Positions 17,576-25,023 of a stretch of 64,000 nt of DNA are shown piece by piece (position 1 is the stretch's first letter; every line of letters begins with the position of its first letter). This DNA comes from M3007 sp043764095 (GTDB lineage: Bacteria; Bacteroidota; Bacteroidia; Chitinophagales; Saprospiraceae). The position numbers and the translations under genes were made by a program. The notes under the pieces are model-generated. The model was given only the letters and a program-made list of their open reading frames with translations. It was not told where the DNA came from and made no database searches. The stretch is from contig JAYUKX010000197.1 in assembly GCA_043764095.1 (NCBI GenBank), positions 62,001 to 126,000 of the forward strand, in the 5' to 3' direction.

Positions 17576-18403
17576 TTAAAGTGTAGATGCTTGATAAGTG
17601 CCCAGTATTTTCAGATCGGTGACAATGGATTGTAATTGGTTGACAATTAATATATTATCTTCCATTTTGTCGAAAGTATAGTCGAGGAAAAACCGGTATT
17701 CCCATACTTTTTCCTCAATAGGCACCGACTGTATTTTGGTCAGGTTGGCACCATTATCAGCCATACTGGTCAGTGCTTTACTAAAGCAGCCGGGCTGGTG
17801 TGGCGTGACAAAAGAGATGGAGGATTTATTGGCATTTTGGGAGATAACCACTTGGTTTTGTGGCACAAGTGCTAGAAAACGGGTGTAATTCATCGGATTG
17901 TCTTCAATGCCGTGGGCGATAATATCAAGCCCATATATTTCCGCAGCCAATGCGCCTGCAATAGCGCCGATATGTTTACTGTGTCGGCGGGCAATGCGCT
18001 CGGCACTGGCAGCAGTATCATCGGATTCGACCAGTCGGATATGGGGATATTTTTTGAAAAACTCCGCGCATTGCGCTAAGGCCATGGGGTGGGAGCGTAC
18101 TTCGTTGAGGTCGGCAATAGTCATCCCGGGAAGTACCATTAGGTTCTGTTGGATGGGTAAAAATACCTCTCCTACAATTTTTAAATTACTGTTATTCAAT
18201 AACTTATAATTCCCTAAAATGCTACCCGCCAAGCTGTTTTCGATCGCAACAATGGCTGTATCACAAACCTTTCCGGCCTCGGCTATATCGAAAAGGGCGT
18301 TGAATGACAGGGCGGGTACCACCTCAATCTCTTGTCCGAAAAATGCACGGGCGGCTACTTCATGAAATGCGCCCCTGATACCTTGAATTACTACTTTTGT
18401 CAT
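17576..18403 (-). CDS. pheA: Prephenate dehydratase with ACT domain
   Basis: Converts prephenate to phenylpyruvate. The 275-aa protein has the periplasmic-binding-like catalytic domain (IQGIRGAFHEVAA at the N-terminus, AIENSLAGS, HPMALAQC) with the catalytic Thr174-Arg175-Phe176 triad. From about residue 193 an ACT domain follows (SISFVTPHQPGCFSKAL, NLTKIQSVPI, WEYRFFLDY) that would bind Phe as feedback inhibitor. The enterobacterial ESRP motif is QSVP here (residues 226-229), a variation I believe is common in this phylum. First structural gene of the aromatic operon, directly behind the leader-peptide attenuator. Confidence 0.95.
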   Translation of the reverse strand: MTKVVIQGIRGAFHEVAARAFFGQEIEVVPALSFNALFDIAEAGKVCDTAIVAIENSLAGSILGNYKLLNNSNLKIVGEVFLPIQQNLMVLPGMTIADLNEVRSHPMALAQCAEFFKKYPHIRLVESDDTAASAERIARRHSKHIGAIAGALAAEIYGLDIIAHGIEDNPMNYTRFLALVPQNQVVISQNANKSSISFVTPHQPGCFSKALTSMADNGANLTKIQSVPIEEKVWEYRFFLDYTFDKMEDNILIVNQLQSIVTDLKILGTYQASTL

Positions 18404-18452
18404 GTGATAAAAAAAGAAAAGGGAGCCTCTGCGTGACAGAAACTCCCTTTTT
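18404..18452 (-). terminator. Attenuator terminator immediately upstream of pheA
   Basis: On the minus strand a stem of AAAAGGGAG with CTCCCTTTT (18443..18451 and 18417..18425) is extended by TCTG/CAGA inside a 2x2 internal loop and capped by a 5-base loop. It is followed by TTTTCTTTTTTT and then, within 5 bases, by the pheA ATG. A terminator placed before the first gene and after a Tyr/Phe-rich ORF is the classical layout of ribosome-mediated attenuation. Confidence 0.88.
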
Positions 18453-18473
18453 GGTGTTGTTTATTGTTTATTT

Positions 18474-18569
18474 TTATTTACAACATCGCAGCATGGAAAT
18501 TCCTATCTCTTTTCTAAAATTAAAAAAGCAGCTAAAATAACCAAAATAATATGTGCTGTGTTGTAACAT
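18474..18569 (-). CDS. Tyr/Phe-rich leader peptide of the pheA operon (31 aa)
   Basis: ATG at 18569, stop TAA at 18474, 31 codons. Residues 7-18 read YYFGYFSCFFNF: three Tyr and five Phe in twelve positions. The amino acids match the end products of the downstream operon. The stop lies 22 bases before the attenuator stem begins, and a -7 box (TACCTTTG) lies about 40 bases before the ATG. A ribosome stalling at these codons when Tyr- or Phe-tRNA is scarce would free the downstream RNA to refold and prevent termination. Candidate antiterminator contacts: AGAAAAG at 18509..18515 can pair with CTTTTCT at the 3' arm and U tract (18415..18421), and CTGCG at 18487..18491 with CGCAG in the terminator (18429..18433). 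These pairings are inference. Confidence 0.85.
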   Translation of the reverse strand: MLQHSTYYFGYFSCFFNFRKEIGISMLRCCK

Positions 18570-18607
18570 GCTGTATGCTCGTCTTGTACTACTGTACTAA
18601 TACAGTG

Positions 18608-18615
18608 CAAAGGTA
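18608..18615 (-). promoter_or_regulatory. Putative promoter -7 box TACCTTTG of the pheA operon
   Basis: Exact TAnnTTTG on the minus strand. Transcription would start near 18600, giving a leader RNA of about 200 bases that contains the leader peptide and attenuator. No clear -33 element was seen in the AT-rich DNA upstream. Confidence 0.55.
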
Positions 18616-18850
18616 TATTCGATGTATTGGATTGTGGTAATTTTTTTAGGAGTTTTTTTGTAGAGTGCTGTTTTGTAATGTGTAAAATGAAGGCTTTTTG
18701 GTTTAATATTTCTTCAATTGCTTTATTAGGTTATTTATTGTTGATTTATTGCAAAAATAACGGATTTATATTCTGATTTTTTAATTGTTAAATGTTCGGG
18801 TTTTTTGTTTTTTTAGAATATACATCATTTTTTATAAAAAAATAAGCAAT

Positions 18851-20536
18851 CTACTGCCCCGCTTTTTTCTCCAAAAAGACAAACCCATTTTTTCGGTACA
18901 GTTCTTTGAACCCCTCTACGGTAGGCGGATGGTTGGGGTCTTTCAATTTGGCCACTAAATACACTGGTTTGGTTTGTTGTTCGTGGAGTAAATGTTCCAT
19001 ATCATCTTGGTGTACATCGCCCATAACGGGTTTTTTGGCACTATAAAACAAATGTGCAAAACTCTTGTAACCCAAAGTACGAATATAACAATCCTCGTTT
19101 TTTTTGCTTTCGTAAAACTCAATAGCGGATAATTGTGATATCCCCTCAATGTTCCGAATATAAAAAGCAAGGGTAAACGTGACAAAAATAGCCCCGCTTC
19201 CAAAAACGATATGCGCTACATTCCAAGGATTGTTGTTGCGCCAATACCAATAACCGACCAGACTACCTATGGCCAGTACGATACCCGGCCATCCCTGCCA
19301 AAGTTCCCAGTGGATATTGGCTTTAAGGTTCTCCAAGGCAAAATTATCATTAGCAAATAAAGGCTTCAAAAGATCCAAATGTTGGCCGAGATAAGGTAAA
19401 CTCGCTGCCAACCCACCAATCAACACACCCAAGACCGGTAATAATATACCCGATATTTTGGGTTTTACATTCCAATGAATAGCCCGCCAAAGCGTTAACG
19501 AGCCTAAATAAGTAAGTGGGAAATAACACAAAGAAGAATAATGGACAATTTTGGTACTTACCACCGAAAACAAAATCAAAACGACCCAAAACAAAATTTG
19601 CATCCAAGTGGCAAAATCACTGCGTTGGCAAACAGCCAAAGTATGCGTACTCATCACTTCTTCTTCTGGCTGCTGATCGCCCCACAGATTAGGAATCGCA
19701 AATACGGAGGCAGGGAAACAACCTAAGAGTAACACCACAAAATGATAACCAAAGAAACCGCCGTGACCAGCATCAGGTGTGGTAAGTAACCGGATTTGAT
19801 AAGTGATAAATTCTGTGATGAACCAAGTGCCATGTAGGCTTATTTCCAATCCAAACCAAAGTAGCGATACTACTGCCGCTGCAGCCGAAAACGTAATAAA
19901 ATGTTGGAAATAGCACCTACTTTTGAATTTTCGCAATCCCCAATAGGTCATAAGGGTCAAAAACGCAATTAAATAGGCTGTGGGGCCTTTGGTCATAATT
20001 GCTAATCCAAGGGCCAATCCACCTAGAATCAAATAACGGAATTTCATCCAAAATGTCCAATTGGGTTTTCTACTAAAAAACTGCCAACGGAACTGAATAA
20101 ATCCGTAAATACTCGTAAAAATAAAGAAATTGAACCAAGGATCAATAATGCCAGAGCGGAAGTACAAATGGGGCAATATAGAACCCAAAAAAGACAATGC
20201 CCAAAGCCATCCAAAATAGCGGTCGTGTAGTTTTAGACCAATATGATATACCATGAGCAGGGTAAGTAACCCACAAACGGCATTTGGGAAACGAGCGGCA
20301 AATTCGGTGACACCAAAAACATGCATCGACAACGCCTGCATCCAAATAAACAAGGGCGGTTTCTCCCAAAACGGCTCGAAATCTATTTGCGGACGAAAAT
20401 AATCGCCCGTAGCCAACATTTCGCGTGCGCTTTCCGCAAAATTAATCTCATCCCAATCGAATAAGTGTACACCACCCAAAAATGGGAAAAAGAAAAGAAT
20501 TGCAAGTCCTGCAAAAATGAGGTAGTCGCGACGCAT
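18851..20536 (-). CDS. Glycosyltransferase family 39 (ArnT/PMT-like) membrane protein
   Basis: A 561-aa integral membrane protein with 11 or so hydrophobic segments. The first periplasmic loop has the DWDE motif (residues 27-30; D29-E30 is the expected catalytic/metal pair) followed by AESAREMLATGDYFRP and FWEKPPLFIW, the signature of GT-C enzymes of the ArnT/PMT type, which move a sugar from a polyprenyl-phosphate donor to lipid or protein. The C-terminus is a soluble domain from about residue 470. The acceptor is unknown: lipid A modification and protein O-glycosylation (common in Bacteroidota) are both possible. Monocistronic, 124 bases upstream of the DUF1573 gene's stop. Confidence 0.88.
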   Translation of the reverse strand: MRRDYLIFAGLAILFFFPFLGGVHLFDWDEINFAESAREMLATGDYFRPQIDFEPFWEKPPLFIWMQALSMHVFGVTEFAARFPNAVCGLLTLLMVYHIGLKLHDRYFGWLWALSFLGSILPHLYFRSGIIDPWFNFFIFTSIYGFIQFRWQFFSRKPNWTFWMKFRYLILGGLALGLAIMTKGPTAYLIAFLTLMTYWGLRKFKSRCYFQHFITFSAAAAVVSLLWFGLEISLHGTWFITEFITYQIRLLTTPDAGHGGFFGYHFVVLLLGCFPASVFAIPNLWGDQQPEEEVMSTHTLAVCQRSDFATWMQILFWVVLILFSVVSTKIVHYSSLCYFPLTYLGSLTLWRAIHWNVKPKISGILLPVLGVLIGGLAASLPYLGQHLDLLKPLFANDNFALENLKANIHWELWQGWPGIVLAIGSLVGYWYWRNNNPWNVAHIVFGSGAIFVTFTLAFYIRNIEGISQLSAIEFYESKKNEDCYIRTLGYKSFAHLFYSAKKPVMGDVHQDDMEHLLHEQQTKPVYLVAKLKDPNHPPTVEGFKELYRKNGFVFLEKKAGQ

Positions 20537-20660
20537 GAAATGATAGCAGCAGCTGATGCTGCCAAATGTTTAGAGATGCGAAAAAGTTAGGAGTGACAAA
20601 AGGCATATTGCCTTTGTATCTTACTTCATCTAAACGGCAAGCGTCGGTTTTTGTTCAAAA

Positions 20661-21095
20661 TCACTTTTCTATATCAAACTTGTATTCAACCACTTCGATA
20701 CGTGGATTGCCATCGGGGGCCGTGTTTTTAAATACGACATTGATACCGATCGTCTCCGAAGTATCTTTTTCTGCGCTATTGAAAAGGACATCCAAGCGGC
20801 CTTTACCATTGGGCGTAATGATGCCGCGAGGGAATTCGATTTTGGTACATTCACAGGCATCCACAATGTCAATTTGAATATCTTCTTTGGAAGTATTGGT
20901 AAATTCAAAGAAAAGCGATTTTTTATCGCCTTTTTTAACTTTACCGATGTCCACCATTTTTTTGTCCCAAGTAACAAATGAAGCGGCTGGCTTTACGGTG
21001 CTTGTAGTATTAGCAGCGGGAGTAATGGGGGCGGTGGGTTTTGTGGCGTTACACGCAAAAAATAGGATGGTGAGTGCTAAAATATAATTTCTCAT
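20661..21095 (-). CDS. DUF1573 domain lipoprotein
   Basis: A 144-aa protein with lipobox LFFAC at Cys15, a Thr/Pro/Ala-rich linker, and a DUF1573 (Ig-like) domain: FVTWDKKMVDIGKVKKGD, then FFEFTNTSKEDIQI, the conserved CECTKIEFPRG, and KGRLDVLFNSAEKD. The CxC in this family is typical of Bacteroidota surface or periplasmic proteins; no biochemical function is established. A TACCTTTG box at 21122..21129 supports its own promoter. Confidence 0.88.
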   Translation of the reverse strand: MRNYILALTILFFACNATKPTAPITPAANTTSTVKPAASFVTWDKKMVDIGKVKKGDKKSLFFEFTNTSKEDIQIDIVDACECTKIEFPRGIITPNGKGRLDVLFNSAEKDTSETIGINVVFKNTAPDGNPRIEVVEYKFDIEK

Positions 21096-21121
21096 AAATG
21101 TGTGTGTTAATTATTGGGCTG

Positions 21122-21129
21122 CAAAGGTA
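21122..21129 (-). promoter_or_regulatory. Putative -7 box TACCTTTG
   Basis: Exact TAnnTTTG on the minus strand 27 bases upstream of the DUF1573 lipoprotein start, implying a 5' UTR of about 20 bases. Confidence 0.5.
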
Positions 21130-21250
21130 AAGACAAGGATTGGAGGAATGGGTTGTATGGGGTGGGATTAGGTTTTTGTTTGGGAAAAAGTGAGGAGGTT
21201 TCAATCCCTTATTAAACGATCGCACTTGAATTAAGAGCATGTAAATATAC

Positions 21251-23416
21251 TTATGTTTTTTGCTCTTGTTTCAGTCCAATTGGTAGATATTCCTCAAATG
21301 CCCTCCGTTCTTCTAAAGTGAGTTCCAGCAATGCTTTTGGATCCTTCTCTTTTATATGACGGATGCCGATATAAAAGAATTTAAGTGGATAGGTGAAGGC
21401 CTTTTTCTTTCCATACAGTTCTTTTAATACTGCATGGAAATCGTAGAGACGTTGGGTAGAAATGGTTTCTACTATTAACAAAAGACTACTAGTAAATTGT
21501 AAGGTATTTGGCCACGAAATCTTTTTATTTCTTTTTAAAAAAGACTGAAAACTATTATGTTTTAAAATAGTAGTTATAGCAGTTTTATTATCTACTATAA
21601 AAAGCATATTAAGGACGAACATCAAAAAGGCCTCAGATTCATATTCTTCGTATTTTTCAAATGATAAAGTCGCCCAATTTATATCGCCTAAAAGAATACA
21701 TAGAACAAAATGCAACGACCATTTTTCATTTGAGTCAGGGCAGTGCATAAGATATTGCTCCTGCGCTTTTCGGGCTTCTTCATATTGCATTTGTTTGATC
21801 AGTAAGTGGCTTAAGTCACCCCAAGCATAATAGTTATTCGGGTTTAATTCCAATGATTTACGGTAAGCGGCTTCCGCTTCAGTGAGACAGTTTTCCTCAT
21901 TCAATAAAATACCGATGGCATGCCAATAAAAAAAAGACAATTGATCCGGAAATACCATATTCAACATGGCTTCCGCCTCGCGGAATTGTTTGTTTTTTAA
22001 TAACTTATCAAATTCAGTTCTATCCAACTCCCCAATCTCGCTATCTTCTACCAATCGTCGTATGCCTGTATCTCGCTCGGCCTCTGGCAAGCAACGCAGA
22101 TATTGTAAATCTTCCTCCGAAGCATACCAACCCTTCGCATATTTGGGGAAGGCTTTGCTATAAAAATAGGCTTCGTCGGCGATTTTAGGGCGGAGTTCGG
22201 GGCCGGCACTTTCTACGGAAAGGTTAAGTTGTAAGAAAGTGATTTTTAGGTCGCGTGAGGAGTATAGATTACCCAAAAAATCTACGAAGATGCTCAAAAT
22301 ACCGTCAGTGTTTTCATTCGATTCGAGACACATACGCAGCATGGGCTCGGTGATTTCATAATAGGCATCGCGGCCTTGTCGGGTATTGCTCACGTAACCG
22401 AGGCGTTGGAGTTCCGACATTTGTTTGGACACCGTTGTAGAAGGCAAAAAGCAGTTATCTGCGATGGTTTTTCCCGGTTGAGGTATCCGCTCTACCACCA
22501 AGAATTGAACAATTTTTTGTTGTTGAGGTGGCAATAATTTTAAAAAACTCTCATAATAAGGCTTCATTTGGTCAATCGTACGCAGGAATGTCCGGCTGAG
22601 TTCTGAACGAAATTCGGACATAAAAAAATCGTAGAATGTCACCAACAAACGATGATTGCCCTCGGTCAGTTCAAAAATGGCCCGCAATTTTCCCTCGCCT
22701 TCGGGGGTATCCAAATAGGCGATCAGATCGGTATTATGCTTTTCCGTGGCCATAACAATGAGCAAGTCGCGCGCCTCAGTGAAGTCTAGTTTTTGCAAGT
22801 AAGTCAGGTGGAAAAAACCAAAAAAAGACCGTTCTCTGCTCTGTACATCGCTAAATATGGCCTGTGATGTGGCGCAGATCATCGTATTGTCGTGGGTTTG
22901 CAGGAAATCTCGCCAGCGGCTTTGCCCTGTTTCACCTAGTGCTGCAAATATATCGTTGAGGTTTTCGACCAAAAGCAACATGCGTCTGCCATTGAGGTAG
23001 TCCGTCAGGATGCGTTCGGCGGTGTGTACACGCATTTTGGGTTCTGTACCGATTAGGGTTTGGTGGGCATCTTGAAGGCTTTTTTTTGCGACAGCATTTT
23101 GCTCCATACGGGCAATCGCTTTGATGATATGGCGCAACAGATCTAAATAATCAGCAATGCCATAAGGATCTTCTTCCAAATAGGCAATCACCACATTTTT
23201 TTGTACGATTTCTGCACGCATCAGACGATGGAATAATACGCTGATGAGGTGAGATTTGCCCATACCTCTGTTTCCGATCAACAGCGAGTGTGTGGCGTGG
23301 CCTGTTTCTGCAAAGATTAAGGCGATTTTTTCCAGCCAGTCTGCCGTGTCGCGGCGACCAAACAAGACCTTTTCCAATAGGGCCGGGTCTGCTATTTTTG
23401 AATGATAAAGGAACAT
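21251..23416 (-). CDS. STAND-like P-loop ATPase with winged helix and C-terminal TPR region
   Basis: A 721-aa cytoplasmic protein. Residues 15-60 open an AAA/STAND module (FGRRDTADWLEKIALIF, Walker A GNRGMGKS at 48-55); the Walker B strand is RMLLLVEN at 145-152. Around residues 295-360 lies a winged-helix segment (IADNCFLPSTTVSKQMSEL, then LQRLGYVSNTRQGRDAYYE). The C-terminal half contains TPR-like helices, for example AEAAYRKSLELNPNNYYAWG and YEEARKAQEQYLMHCPDS. This plan (NTPase, wHTH, TPR) is that of signal-transducing ATPases. It lies 59 bases behind a second ATPase gene in the same orientation, and the two may form an operon. Whether it acts in regulation or defence is unknown. Confidence 0.75.
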   Translation of the reverse strand: MFLYHSKIADPALLEKVLFGRRDTADWLEKIALIFAETGHATHSLLIGNRGMGKSHLISVLFHRLMRAEIVQKNVVIAYLEEDPYGIADYLDLLRHIIKAIARMEQNAVAKKSLQDAHQTLIGTEPKMRVHTAERILTDYLNGRRMLLLVENLNDIFAALGETGQSRWRDFLQTHDNTMICATSQAIFSDVQSRERSFFGFFHLTYLQKLDFTEARDLLIVMATEKHNTDLIAYLDTPEGEGKLRAIFELTEGNHRLLVTFYDFFMSEFRSELSRTFLRTIDQMKPYYESFLKLLPPQQQKIVQFLVVERIPQPGKTIADNCFLPSTTVSKQMSELQRLGYVSNTRQGRDAYYEITEPMLRMCLESNENTDGILSIFVDFLGNLYSSRDLKITFLQLNLSVESAGPELRPKIADEAYFYSKAFPKYAKGWYASEEDLQYLRCLPEAERDTGIRRLVEDSEIGELDRTEFDKLLKNKQFREAEAMLNMVFPDQLSFFYWHAIGILLNEENCLTEAEAAYRKSLELNPNNYYAWGDLSHLLIKQMQYEEARKAQEQYLMHCPDSNEKWSLHFVLCILLGDINWATLSFEKYEEYESEAFLMFVLNMLFIVDNKTAITTILKHNSFQSFLKRNKKISWPNTLQFTSSLLLIVETISTQRLYDFHAVLKELYGKKKAFTYPLKFFYIGIRHIKEKDPKALLELTLEERRAFEEYLPIGLKQEQKT

Positions 23417-23475
23417 GTTATTTTATTTTTTAGGAACGGTGTTGGAATAAAGGTACAAATTCAGGCTTCCATAGG

Positions 23476-24609
23476 TTAACCATAATGTACTGTCCACCAG
23501 CGACGTAATAGTGCATATCGAAAGGCATATTGGCCATTTTCATTTAAAATTAAGTAAAAATCGGTGGTTAAATCCTTAATAACCTCGTCTATTTTTGTTT
23601 GTTCTGCATCCATTTTTAGCAAAACAGCCTGGCGTAGTTGTAGGCGGGTTTGCGGCGTATCTTCAGCGCAAAGATGGCTCAACAGCAGGTGCGCGATCTG
23701 TTGGTGTGCTTGCCCGTAATACACTTCAATCCGCTCTTTAAAGTGGTCGAAGTGTCCATTTCCGCTCAGGTCTTGCACAATGTCTTTTATGGCTTTATCT
23801 GCACGTCCAATATTGGCTGTGGCAGGATTTTTTGACAATTCCGTAAAAACTAAGTCGATAAAAAAGGGTAATCGCTCTACTTTTTGGGCAATATGTGCGT
23901 ACAGTTCATTCTGGTCGGCTACTTGATGGAGTTGACCCAGTTCTGTGCAAAGCGCAATGGCATCGGGGTTCGACATTTCATACAGCAAAAAGGTGTGCAT
24001 ATCATTGGTAGGATTGCCAAGGTATTGGTGTTGACGTACCAAGTGGTTGATCGCAATATGAAACCCGATACTGCCGCAAAAAACAAAACGCAAATTACTT
24101 TTATCCTCCGTTTGTTGTCGGATAGTGCGCAATACATCCAACAGTTCCATTGCTTCTTTTTCGGCCTTGTGTTTGGTGGCTAAGTTGTAAATCATCCAAG
24201 GGAATTCGTCGAGCATAATGACCAAGTGGAGGTTTTTGCGGTCGGCCAAATCGTGCAACATGGCAGTTAGGACATCTTTCCAATGTCGGCTCAAATCGGG
24301 TAGTTCGTATTCTCCAATCTTTCTGCTTGCAAAAAACTTATCATAAAATTTTCGTACAGCATTTACTTTCCCGTCGATCAGACCATCTTCTACTAATTTT
24401 TGAAAAAGTAGTTGGACAAATTCTTCAACACTTGTATTGCCTTGTACGACATGGAAAACGGCCTTGCGGGTACTTTCTGGCGGGTTATCGGCCATTATTT
24501 TGAGTAAACTGGTTTTACCCATGCGCCTCAGCGAGCTAAGTACTACACTTTTACGCTGCAATAAGTGCCACATTTCCGTGGTTTCATCATGTCTTCCTAT
24601 TAATTTCAT
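23476..24609 (-). CDS. P-loop ATPase of the archaeal-type (AAA_16/ATPase_2) family
   Basis: A 377-aa protein starting MKLIGRHDETTEMWHLL, the usual IGR-x-x-E opening of this family. Walker A is SLRRMGKTS (residues 26-34; Ser replaces the first Gly, as is common here). Walker B is IMLDEFPWM (residues 131-139) with D134 and E135. A sensor-1-like segment FVFCGSIGFH and a C-terminal helical/winged-helix region (RLQLRQAVLLKMDAEQTKID, FRYALLRRWW) follow. Such ATPases are often paired with toxins or stand alone; here the partner is the larger ATPase downstream. A 15-bp-arm palindrome directly upstream (24617..24660) suggests repressor control. Confidence 0.78.
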   Translation of the reverse strand: MKLIGRHDETTEMWHLLQRKSVVLSSLRRMGKTSLLKIMADNPPESTRKAVFHVVQGNTSVEEFVQLLFQKLVEDGLIDGKVNAVRKFYDKFFASRKIGEYELPDLSRHWKDVLTAMLHDLADRKNLHLVIMLDEFPWMIYNLATKHKAEKEAMELLDVLRTIRQQTEDKSNLRFVFCGSIGFHIAINHLVRQHQYLGNPTNDMHTFLLYEMSNPDAIALCTELGQLHQVADQNELYAHIAQKVERLPFFIDLVFTELSKNPATANIGRADKAIKDIVQDLSGNGHFDHFKERIEVYYGQAHQQIAHLLLSHLCAEDTPQTRLQLRQAVLLKMDAEQTKIDEVIKDLTTDFYLILNENGQYAFRYALLRRWWTVHYG

Positions 24610-24616
24610 ATTGTGC

Positions 24617-24660
24617 GATAATTTTGTCGCAAGATAAGGATGTCGTGCGATAAAATTATC
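24617..24660 (-). promoter_or_regulatory. Palindromic operator-like site around the ATPase-pair promoter
   Basis: Arms GATAATTTTGTCGCA (24617..24631) and TGCGATAAAATTATC (24646..24660) are complementary with one mismatch, 14 bases apart. The spacer carries a -7-like TATCTTGC on the minus strand, and the inner arm ends only 7 bases before the ATG at 24609. A dimeric repressor bound here would cover the promoter. Confidence 0.6.
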
Positions 24661-24941
24661 TCTTTTAGGAAAAAATATTTTTTATACGGGAGGAAATGCG
24701 CTTTTCTACCCGGAATTAGACAATAATAGCAGACTTTTATTTAGATTTTAAAAAATAAACAATTTCTTTTAAAATTGTTTTGTCGTTTTCATCGTGTAGA
24801 AGTATTCAGACACACCCAAAGGAACAGTCTCAAATGGTAGTAAATGTTCAAAGCGCATCAAATCACAAAAGCATCTCTCGAAATATTCAACAAATAATGA
24901 CTATTAATAAAACCTTGCATATTTCACCTAAAAAACGCACA

Positions 24942-25003
24942 TTAAGTACTTGAATGGATATAATTCGTTGTATTCTACGAATTATATCCATTCAATTACT
25001 TAA
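24942..25003. repeat. 27-bp-arm inverted repeat (YAARTAYTTRGWCATA family)
   Basis: Arms 24942..24968 and 24977..25003 pair with one mismatch around an 8-base loop. Both ends are TTAAGTA/TACTTAA-like. It lies 21 bases after the TonB receptor stop, so it could also serve as its terminator, although no U run follows. The remaining 24661..24941 is AT-rich and shows no gene. Confidence 0.8.
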
Positions 25004-25023
25004 AATACGCAAAAATCCCTTCC

